From contig CAZYVI010000012.1 in the NCBI GenBank assembly GCA_964651245.1, positions 62,001-126,000 on the forward strand: DNA of 64,000 nt, read 5' to 3'. The notes below the pieces were generated by a model. The model was not told where the DNA came from and searched no databases. It worked only from the letters and a program-made list of their open reading frames with translations. Below, in pieces: positions 52,331 to 58,587 of this stretch (positions are counted from its first letter, which is position 1; every line of letters starts with the position of its first letter). Position numbers and translations under genes: made by a program. The DNA comes from Avedoeria sp964651245. GTDB taxonomy: Bacteria > Chloroflexota > Anaerolineae > Epilineales > Epilineaceae.

Positions 52331-54259
52331 TCACACGTGGTAGTGGATGTCGATCACCACGATGTTCGGCTCGGCGTGGAGCCGGCGGCGCAGCATGTTG
52401 GCCGTCTGGTTGTGGAGCAGCCGCTCGACGGCGTTGCGCGGGATGAACTCGGGCACCACCACCGTGACGAGCTGATCGGGGAACTCCTCGGTGCTCGTCT
52501 CGAGGATGAACTCGACCAGGCGGTCGATGATGTCGCGGTAGTCGTAGTGGACGAGGTGGATCTCCTCGTCCTTCGTCAGCTCCGGGAAGCGCGCCCAGCG
52601 GCGCAGGATCCGGGCCTGCTGGACTTCGTCGGTGATGATCGCCACGGCGCGGACGTTGGAGCTGAGCTTCTTGGCGTACTTCAACGCCCGCAGCGTGCCG
52701 CGGTGGACGTCGGGGATCGGCACGATGACGACGTCGGCGACGTCGGTCAGGCTGTCGAGCGTGGCCTCGCGCTCGTGGGTCGACAGCATGGCGGCGACGC
52801 GGTCGTAGTGGCGGTGGGTGGCGCGGAACAGCCAGACGAAGCCGGGGATGACCAGCGCGATGATCCAAGCGCCCTCGAGAAACTTCGTCGCCAGCAGCAC
52901 CACCAGCACGACGCCGGTGACAACGGCGCCGGTGGCGTTGAGGACGCGCTTCCAGCCGACGCGCGGCTCGTGGTGCAGCGTCGTGACGCCGGTGTCGAGC
53001 GTCTCGCCCGGCGCCAGGCGGCTCACCTTGCCCCACAGCCGCACCATCCCGGCCTGCGACAGCGTGAAGCTGACCATGACGCCGATGGCGTACAGCGGCA
53101 GCATGTGGATCTCGTCGGCCTGGAACGCCACCAACACCAGCCCGGCGATGAACGTGAGCAACAGGATGCCCGAGCTGTAGACCAGGCGGTCGCCGCGGTT
53201 CTGCATCCAGCGCGGCATGTAGCCGTCGCGGGCCAGGAAGTAGCCCAGCCGCGGGAAGTCCTGGTAGCCGGTGTTGGCGGCCAGCAGCAGGATGAGCGCC
53301 GTGAACGCCTGGACCCAGTAGTAGAGGATGCGCCCGCCGGGGAGGCCTTCGGCCACGCTGTTCGTCAGCTGCGACAGGATGCTCTCGCCGTCATCGGTCG
53401 GCACAAGCGACATGTGGGTGGCCAGCCACGAGATGCCCAGGAAGAGCGTCATGGCGATGATCGCCATCGCGATCATCGTCGCGGCCGCGTTCTTCGCCTC
53501 GGGTTTCTCGAACGCCGCCACGCCGTCGGAGATCGCCTCGATGCCGGTCAGCGCGGTGCAGCCGGCGGCGAAGGCGCGCAGCAACAGCCAGCCGAACGCC
53601 AAGCCGGTGAGGTCGACGGATGGCGCCACGACCAGCGGATGGGCTTCGAGGGGCGGCAGGCCGAACAGGCCGTTCATGCGCGCCAGCCCCAGGAGGATCG
53701 TGACGAGCACGCCGGCCACGAAGGCGTACGTCGGGAACGCGAACACCGTGCCGCTCTCGCGCACGCCGCGGAGGTTGATCCAGGCGATGACCAGCATCGC
53801 GGCGATGGCCAGCGGCACGCGCAGCTCGACGAGGCCCGGAAACGCCGAGGTGATCGCCCGGACGCCGGCGGCCGTCGAGACCGACACCGTCAGCACGTAG
53901 TCGGCCAGCAGCGCGGCGGCGGCGAAGAGGGCGATGTTCGGCCCGAGGTTGTCCTTGGAGACGAAGTAGGCGCCGCCGCCGTGGGGGTACTTGTGGATCG
54001 TCTGGACGTAGCTGGTGCAGACGAGGGCGATCAGGGCGGCGATCCCGAGCGCGATCGGCATCGTCATCGCCAGGGCGCCGGAGCCCAGGACGATCAGGAC
54101 GTGCATGATCGCCTCGGTGGCGTAGGCGTTGGAGCTGATGGGGTCGGAGGCGAAGATGGCCAGGCCGCGGACGCGGTCGAGGCGCTCGTGGGCGCTGGCG
54201 CTGGTGGGGAACGGACGGCCGATGAGGATCCGCTTGAGGCCGTCGGGGCTGACCTGCAT
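52331..54259 (-). CDS. APC-superfamily permease, KimA/YdaO-like
   Basis: A 642-residue transporter with about 12 hydrophobic helices between residues 45 and 460, followed by a ~150-residue cytoplasmic domain (ending in IVVIDIHYHV). LAIFASDPISSNAYATEAI and IHKYPHGGGAYFVSKDNLG resemble the KimA (YdaO) potassium importers, whose C-terminal domain binds c-di-AMP; the alternative is an amino-acid permease. Potassium uptake is therefore a likely but unproven role. It is divergent from terC and shares the promoter region. No c-di-AMP riboswitch can fit in its ~70-base leader. Confidence 0.75.
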   Translation of the reverse strand: MQVSPDGLKRILIGRPFPTSASAHERLDRVRGLAIFASDPISSNAYATEAIMHVLIVLGSGALAMTMPIALGIAALIALVCTSYVQTIHKYPHGGGAYFVSKDNLGPNIALFAAAALLADYVLTVSVSTAAGVRAITSAFPGLVELRVPLAIAAMLVIAWINLRGVRESGTVFAFPTYAFVAGVLVTILLGLARMNGLFGLPPLEAHPLVVAPSVDLTGLAFGWLLLRAFAAGCTALTGIEAISDGVAAFEKPEAKNAAATMIAMAIIAMTLFLGISWLATHMSLVPTDDGESILSQLTNSVAEGLPGGRILYYWVQAFTALILLLAANTGYQDFPRLGYFLARDGYMPRWMQNRGDRLVYSSGILLLTFIAGLVLVAFQADEIHMLPLYAIGVMVSFTLSQAGMVRLWGKVSRLAPGETLDTGVTTLHHEPRVGWKRVLNATGAVVTGVVLVVLLATKFLEGAWIIALVIPGFVWLFRATHRHYDRVAAMLSTHEREATLDSLTDVADVVIVPIPDVHRGTLRALKYAKKLSSNVRAVAIITDEVQQARILRRWARFPELTKDEEIHLVHYDYRDIIDRLVEFILETSTEEFPDQLVTVVVPEFIPRNAVERLLHNQTANMLRRRLHAEPNIVVIDIHYHV

Positions 54260-54332
54260 GGAGGGGCTCGTGCTTCCGGGACCGGCGCCGCCAGGGTCGG
54301 CGGCGGGATTCGCGTCGTGCGCGACCGCCTGG

Positions 54333-54338
54333 TATAGT
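54333..54338 (+). promoter_or_regulatory. -10 box TATAGT of terC
   Basis: TATAGT lies within GGTATAGTCAC, whose complement reads GTGACTATACC, so the permease gene on the minus strand may use an overlapping box. Transcription of terC would start near 54345. Confidence 0.45.
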
Positions 54339-54344
54339 CACGCT

Positions 54345-54436
54345 CGCCGGGGCTGTAAAGTTTCGCGCCCGGCAGCCGAGGGTCGAGGGCAGAGGCGGGC
54401 CGCGTCGCGCGAAGGCGAGGGCGGGCTCGCTTTTTC
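54345..54436 (+). other. structured leader upstream of terC
   Basis: About 92 bases precede the ATG. GGCTG (54351-54355) can pair with CAGCC (54373-54377). GCGAG (54415-54419) and CTCGC (54426-54430) form a hairpin followed by TTTTT (54431-54435), a terminator-like arrangement right before the start codon. TerC-family genes are often under manganese (yybP-ykoY) riboswitches, but the known GAGTA-type core is not seen here. Confidence 0.35.
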
Positions 54437-55474
54437 ATGCCCGGCGACCCGCCAGCGACGGGGGTCGGGGTGGCGACGATGGGCTTCGGGCTCGGGCCGT
54501 GGGCGCTGTTCATCGCCTTCGTGCTCGGGCTGTTGTGGGTCGACCTCAAGGTGCTCCACCGCAACCCGCACAAGGTCAGCGCGCGCGAGGCGGGCTACTG
54601 GACGCTGGTGCTGGTGGCGCTGGCGCTGGGCTTCGCCGGTCTGATCTACCTGCGCCACGACCGCGGCCCCGAGGCGGCGGTCGAGTTCCTGGCCGGCTAC
54701 GTCCTCGAGCAGTCGCTGTCCATCGACAACATCTTCGTGTTCGTGATCCTCTTCGCCTCGTTCAGCGTCCCGCCGATCTTCCAGCACCGCGTCCTGTTCT
54801 GGGGGGTGCTGGGGGCGCTGGTGATGCGGGCGGTGTTCATCCTGGGCGCCGCCGCCCTGATCGCGCGCTTCGAGTGGGTGCTGCTGGTGTTCGGGGCGAT
54901 CCTGCTCATCACGGCGATCCGCCTGGTGTTTGCTTCCGACGACGAGGTCGACGTCGAGGCCAAGTGGGCGGTGCGGCTGGCGCGCCGCGTCCTACCGGTG
55001 TCCAGCCGCTACCACGGCGCGCGCTTCTTCGTCCGCGAGGCGGGCAAGCTGGTGGCGACGCCGCTGTTCGTCGTCCTGTTCCTGGTCGAGACGACCGACG
55101 TCGTCTTCGCGTTCGACTCGATCCCGGCCGTCTTCGGCGTGACGCGCGACCCGTTCATCGTCTTCACCAGCAACATCTTCGCGATCCTGGGCCTGCGCTC
55201 GCTCTACTTCGTGCTGCTGGGCGCCGTCGACCGCTTCCACTACCTCAAGCCGGCGCTGAGCTTCATCCTGGCCTTCATCGGCCTCAAGATGATCGTCGAG
55301 CAGCTGCCCGAGCCGCTCCACGTCCACGTCTCGATCGGCGTCTCGCTGGGCGTCATCGCCGCGACGCTCGTCGTCGCCGCCGTCGCCTCGCTGCTGCGGC
55401 CGCTGCCGCCGTCGTCCACGACGACCGCCGCCCTCGACGACGCCGCCGAAACGACAGGCGGCCCACCTGCGTGA
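54437..55474 (+). CDS. TerC-family integral membrane protein (Alx/TerC)
   Basis: A 345-residue membrane protein with about nine helices. SLSIDNIFVFVILFASF and ETTDVVFAFDSIPAVFGVT are the paired acidic family motifs; IVFTSNIFAILGLRSLYF follows. Family members move manganese or calcium out of the cell, or act in tellurite resistance and membrane-protein metalation. The start is set at the ATG at 54437; a second ATG at 54479, with a GGGGTGG upstream, would give a slightly shorter protein starting MGFGLGPWALF. A GC-rich hairpin (55457-55485) lies right after the stop. Confidence 0.92.
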   Translation: MPGDPPATGVGVATMGFGLGPWALFIAFVLGLLWVDLKVLHRNPHKVSAREAGYWTLVLVALALGFAGLIYLRHDRGPEAAVEFLAGYVLEQSLSIDNIFVFVILFASFSVPPIFQHRVLFWGVLGALVMRAVFILGAAALIARFEWVLLVFGAILLITAIRLVFASDDEVDVEAKWAVRLARRVLPVSSRYHGARFFVREAGKLVATPLFVVLFLVETTDVVFAFDSIPAVFGVTRDPFIVFTSNIFAILGLRSLYFVLLGAVDRFHYLKPALSFILAFIGLKMIVEQLPEPLHVHVSIGVSLGVIAATLVVAAVASLLRPLPPSSTTTAALDDAAETTGGPPA

Positions 55475-55494
55475 GGCGGGCCGCCCGGTGAATG

Positions 55495-55538
55495 GCACCG
55501 ACGGAGGGATTCGAACCCACAACCAAGGGATTAAGAGT
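55495..55538 (+). repeat. attL: displaced 3' part of tRNA-Lys
   Basis: These 44 bases repeat perfectly at 62879-62922. They carry the 3' portion of a tRNA-Lys (minus strand) from the last base of the anticodon stem to the discriminator. Beyond it the flank reads CCATT on the tRNA strand, that is, an encoded CCA, while the intact copy at the right has CTC instead. This is the pattern left when an element integrates into a tRNA gene and supplies a replacement 3' end. Confidence 0.92.
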
Positions 55539-55548
55539 GTTGGCCGGC

Positions 55549-55680
55549 GGCATCCAGCGCGTGCCAGGACGTGATAGCCCACTCTGTAAAACGAGCATCT
55601 GGCGCGCCGTGGCGTCCAGCGCGTAACGGCGAATACCAGGCCGGTTGGCATCCACGTTGGCATCCACGGCGGCATCCACG
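55549..55680 (+). promoter_or_regulatory. left array of GGCRTCCA sites, probable integrase arm sites
   Basis: GGCATCCAGCGCGT at 55549 and GGCGTCCAGCGCGT at 55611 are followed by three GGCATCCACG copies at 55647, 55659 and 55671, spaced by 12 bases. The matching pair at 62821 and 62833 near attR has the same 12-base spacing and orientation. The 55539-55946 stretch contains no protein gene. Confidence 0.6.
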
Positions 55681-55714
55681 GCCGAGCAACGACAGGCTGC
55701 GTACCAGGTAGCGC

Positions 55715-55743
55715 TTGACGGTCGAATTGCGTTCGCGTAAACT
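55715..55743 (+). promoter_or_regulatory. strong sigma-70-type promoter near the left end
   Basis: TTGACG (55715-55720) and TAAACT (55738-55743) are separated by exactly 17 bases. A transcript starting near 55750 would run into a strong terminator at 55879-55919, and could read through into the xis-like gene. Confidence 0.7.
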
Positions 55744-55749
55744 GACCTC

Positions 55750-55919
55750 AACTGAACATGGTGCATAAGGCCCAATGAGGCCCGGCCCCCCACTCCGGGG
55801 GATTGTTCGGCCGTTTGCTGCGAAGCAGGCGGCGGAGTGTCGGGAGGGCCTGCGTTCACTGATATCGAAGGGCCCAAGAGCCCCTGGCACTCCTAATCGG
55901 GAGTGCCGGGGGCTTTTTT
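55750..55919 (+). ncRNA. candidate ~165-nt small RNA or attenuated leader
   Basis: The interval runs from the promoter's predicted start to an intrinsic terminator. Inside it are possible stems: GGCCCC near 55792 with CGGGGG near 55795-55801, CTGC/GCAG around 55818-55829, and AGGCCC near 55769 with GGGCCT near 55847. No convincing protein frame fits it. It could be a regulatory RNA of the element, an attenuator of the xis-like gene, or replication antisense RNA; the sequence alone cannot decide. Confidence 0.4.
55879..55919 (+). terminator. strong intrinsic terminator
   Basis: A long stem is formed by AGCCCCTGGCACTCC (55879-55893) and GGGAGTGCCGGGGGCT, with a short loop around TAATC and an immediate TTTTTT run. 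It sits 28 bases before the xis-like ATG. Confidence 0.9.
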
Positions 55920-55946
55920 CGTTTCACTGGCATTGGGAGGCCAACC

Positions 55947-56156
55947 ATGATCGACGCCAATCTCGTCTTGCTCAAACCCGCCGACGTCATGATCCGCTTA
56001 GGCGTATCCCGCGCCCGCCTCTACGCCTGGCTGGCCGACGGCACGCTCCCGAGCGTGCGCCTTGGCCGATCCGTTCGCATCCCGGCGGCCGACCTGGCCG
56101 AGTGGATCGAAGAGCGGAGGCGCGATGCCGGACTGCCGGCGCGTGAGGACGGTTGA
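55947..56156 (+). CDS. excisionase-like helix-turn-helix protein
   Basis: A 69-residue basic protein. KPADVMIRLGVSRARLYAW is a MerR-type (HTH_17) helix-turn-helix; the next segment SVRLGRSVRIPAADLAEWI is the usual C-terminal wing. This is the Xis/excisionase family architecture that bends DNA for the integrase, or acts as a small repressor. A GGGAGG ribosome site precedes the ATG. Its stop overlaps the next start (TTGA). A strong terminator stands immediately upstream, which suggests regulation by readthrough or an alternative promoter. Confidence 0.85.
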   Translation: MIDANLVLLKPADVMIRLGVSRARLYAWLADGTLPSVRLGRSVRIPAADLAEWIEERRRDAGLPAREDG

Positions 56157-56386
56157 ACGTGACCACGGTTAACAATGACGACCGCCCTTGGCAGAGGGCG
56201 GCCGTCCATTCGAGCGAAGATCACTCAGCCGCAGTCTACTTCTTTACAGCCCCGACGTGCAACCTGTGCGGACGGCCTTTGCTTGTCATCGGGGTCTGTG
56301 GCCGATGCATCCTGTTTGGCTGTCGTGAAGGCCACCATTACAGCTTGCCGGGTCCGCGCGGCATTCCGAAGGCGGCCGCCCCATGA
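56153..56386 (+). CDS. small Cys-rich (zinc-ribbon-like) protein
   Basis: A 77-residue protein, starting TTG (56153, overlapping the xis stop) or GTG (56159). It has CNLC and CGRC motifs around residues 36-52, followed by another Cys and a GREGHHY segment, a plausible zinc-binding arrangement. Its stop overlaps the primase-helicase start as ATGA, so it is translated with it. Not recognised from a named family; a role with the replication protein is suggested by position only. Confidence 0.65.
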   Translation: MNVTTVNNDDRPWQRAAVHSSEDHSAAVYFFTAPTCNLCGRPLLVIGVCGRCILFGCREGHHYSLPGPRGIPKAAAP

Positions 56387-58386
56387 TCGCCACGAACGCT
56401 ACGGCGGACCTGTCGGCCGTCGCCGTGGCCGTGACGGAGGCCGTGCGCCGCTCCGACAAGGCCAAGCGGGTCAAGTCCTACTACCTGTTCCGCTGCCCGC
56501 ATCCGGCACACGAAGACGCCAACCCGTCCGCATGTTGGGATCCAGGCAAGATGGTATGGTGCTGTCACTCGCGCCACTGTGAGAAGAACGTCGAAGGCGG
56601 CGGCGGGACGATCGGCCTCGCGCGATTGCTAGGGATCGACCTGGCCGCCCCGTTGACCACCGTGCCGGCCGACGGCGAACGCGCCGCGCAGGCGCCCTCT
56701 GGTGCGCCCGTACAGCCGTCGAGCGCCGCAACGGCGGACCTGGGCGCCTTCGCCGCGGCACGCGGCCTGGGCGCCGCTACGCTGCGCGATACGTGGGGTG
56801 TGCGCGTCGAGCGGTTCAATGGGCGGCCGGCGCTGCGCTATCCGACAGCGCGTGGCGTCGATCGGATCAAGTACTTGGACGGCGACAAGCCGAAGTACAC
56901 GTGGGCTGCGACCGGTGGCGGCGCGCACTGGTACGGGCTTGCGCAGCTCGCGGCGCTGGCCGCGCCGGAAGGCACGACGGTCTACGTGGTCAACGGCGAA
57001 CCGGCCGTCTGGGCGGCGCAGCAACACGGCGTCCCGGCCGTCTGCATGTGCACGGGCGAACGCACGACGGCGGCAGCGGCGAGCATAGCGGCGGACCTCG
57101 CCGAGTTCGTTGGGACGGACGCGCCCGTGCGCGTGGTCTATGATGCCGACGCCACCGGCCGGAGCGGCGGGCGCGACGTGGCCGCCGTCCTGGCCGCCTG
57201 CGGGATCGACGCTGTGGCGCTCGACATCGCGGCCGCCCCGTGGCCGGGCGACGTTCCGCATGGCGCCGACGTGGGCGACTTGGCGAAGGCGCTCGGCGCT
57301 GGGCTGCGCGATGCGCTGGCGGCGCTGCCGGAGTTGGCGGAGTCAGTCGGCGGCGGCGGGTTGCCGCCCGGCACGATCTGCTTGGCGGACGTCGTGCCGG
57401 AGCGCGTGCGTTGGATCTGGCCGGGCTGGCTGCCGGTCGGCAAGCTGGTGATCCTCGACGGCGACCCGAACCTAGGCAAGTCCACGCTGGCGCTCGATAT
57501 CGCGGCGCGCGTGTCGCGCGGGTTGCCGATGCCGGACGGGTCCATAGGTGAGCTGGGCGGGCCACGTGGCGTAGTGATCTTGTCGGCCGAAGATGGCCTG
57601 GGCGACACGACCCGCCCGCGTCTGGACGCCGCTGGCGCCGACTGCGAGCGGATCGAAGCCATCTACGCCACGGGCGACGGCGAAGGCGACCCGATGCCGA
57701 CGCTGGCCGACGTAGCGCAAGTGCGGGCGACGATCAAGGCCAAGAATGCGGCGCTGGTGATCGTCGATCCGTTCATGGCCTATGTGCCGGCGAACGTCAA
57801 CAGTTGGCGGGACCAAGACATGCGCCGCATCCTCTCGCCCTGGATTCGCTTGGCGTCTGAGACGGGCGCTACCGTGCTGCTGATCCGCCACTTGAATAAG
57901 TCGGCCGGCAGCCAGGCCATGTATCGGGGCGGCGGATCGATCGGCATCATCGGGGCGGCGCGCTGCGGCTGGATGCTGGCCGCCGACCCGACCGACGACA
58001 GCCGGCGCATCCTGGCCCACGTCAAGGGCAATCTGGCGCCGCCGCCGGCATCGTTGACCCTTCGGACGGTGGCGGCCGACAACGGGGCATCCCGCATCGA
58101 ATGGGGCGGCACGTCGCCCTTGACGGCGGATGAACTGACGGTCCCGCCGAGTCCTCAGGATCGGGCCGAGCGGCGCGATGCCGTCGAGTTCCTGCGCGAC
58201 TTCCTGGCCGACGGTACGAAGTCCGCAACTGATGGCAAGAGGGCGGCCGACGAAGCCGGGATTTCCAAGCGGACCTTGGCCCGCGCCCGCAAGGAGGCGG
58301 GCATCATCGCGCGCAAGACGGCCGACGGTTGGACGTGGACGTGGCCAGATGGCGGGCAAGACGGCCAGCCCGTTCCGGCCGTCTAG
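56383..58386 (+). CDS. fused primase-helicase (toprim plus RepA-like ATPase)
   Basis: A 667-residue replication protein. An N-terminal zinc-binding region (C38, H40, H43, C60, C61, H65) resembles phage primase zinc domains. A toprim fold follows: E206 in VNGEPAVW and DAD in VVYDADATG (253-258). The C-terminal part is a RepA/AAA_25 ATPase with Walker A GDPNLGKST (360-368), Walker B LVIVDP (458-463) and RHLNKS (502-507). A short HTH-like stretch SKRTLARARKEAGI is near the C-terminus. Such fusions start replication of plasmids, phages and satellites. It couples to the Cys-rich gene by ATGA. Confidence 0.88.
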   Translation: MIATNATADLSAVAVAVTEAVRRSDKAKRVKSYYLFRCPHPAHEDANPSACWDPGKMVWCCHSRHCEKNVEGGGGTIGLARLLGIDLAAPLTTVPADGERAAQAPSGAPVQPSSAATADLGAFAAARGLGAATLRDTWGVRVERFNGRPALRYPTARGVDRIKYLDGDKPKYTWAATGGGAHWYGLAQLAALAAPEGTTVYVVNGEPAVWAAQQHGVPAVCMCTGERTTAAAASIAADLAEFVGTDAPVRVVYDADATGRSGGRDVAAVLAACGIDAVALDIAAAPWPGDVPHGADVGDLAKALGAGLRDALAALPELAESVGGGGLPPGTICLADVVPERVRWIWPGWLPVGKLVILDGDPNLGKSTLALDIAARVSRGLPMPDGSIGELGGPRGVVILSAEDGLGDTTRPRLDAAGADCERIEAIYATGDGEGDPMPTLADVAQVRATIKAKNAALVIVDPFMAYVPANVNSWRDQDMRRILSPWIRLASETGATVLLIRHLNKSAGSQAMYRGGGSIGIIGAARCGWMLAADPTDDSRRILAHVKGNLAPPPASLTLRTVAADNGASRIEWGGTSPLTADELTVPPSPQDRAERRDAVEFLRDFLADGTKSATDGKRAADEAGISKRTLARARKEAGIIARKTADGWTWTWPDGGQDGQPVPAV

Positions 58387-58431
58387 CGCGCTGCCGTCTG
58401 CCGAGCGCTGGCGCGTGCCGTGACGTCCAAG

Positions 58432-58495
58432 GGTGCCAAGGATGCCACCGTTACCCTATATGGCACGGTTGGCACTCTTGGCACTCTTGGCGGCG
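58432..58495 (+). repeat. 9-bp iteron array, candidate replication origin
   Basis: Two units in one orientation (GGTGCCAAG, GATGCCACC at 58432-58449), a 10-base spacer GTTACCCTAT, then four units in the other orientation (ATGGCACGG, TTGGCACTC, TTGGCACTC, TTGGCGGCG at 58460-58495). The core TTGGCA and the 9-base spacing are regular. It lies right after the primase-helicase gene, where rep-binding iterons often occur. In the frame of the next gene it would encode Gly-Thr repeats, so that upstream frame is unlikely to be used. Confidence 0.65.
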
Positions 58496-58587
58496 TCCGG
58501 TCGGACGTCTACCATCCGCCGACAGCAGCCTCGACCTGCCCGCGCAGGGGCTGGCCTAGTGACCGCCGACCCGCCAAGGAGCCGCCC

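Noticed and set aside
54345..54436. yybP-ykoY manganese riboswitch before terC
   Set aside because: The leader is short and lacks the conserved GAGTA-type core, so only an unnamed structured leader is reported.
55457..55485. Hairpin after terC as an intrinsic terminator
   Set aside because: The GGCGGCCC/GGGCCGCC stem is strong, but no T-run follows, so it is noted only in the terC entry.
55775..56146. 123-residue plus-strand frame near the left end of the element
   Set aside because: It runs through the terminator and the xis-like gene in another frame with no motif.
58420..58587. Upstream extension of the methyltransferase frame
   Set aside because: It translates the iteron array into Gly-Thr repeats and lacks family similarity; the ATG at 58588 has a ribosome site.
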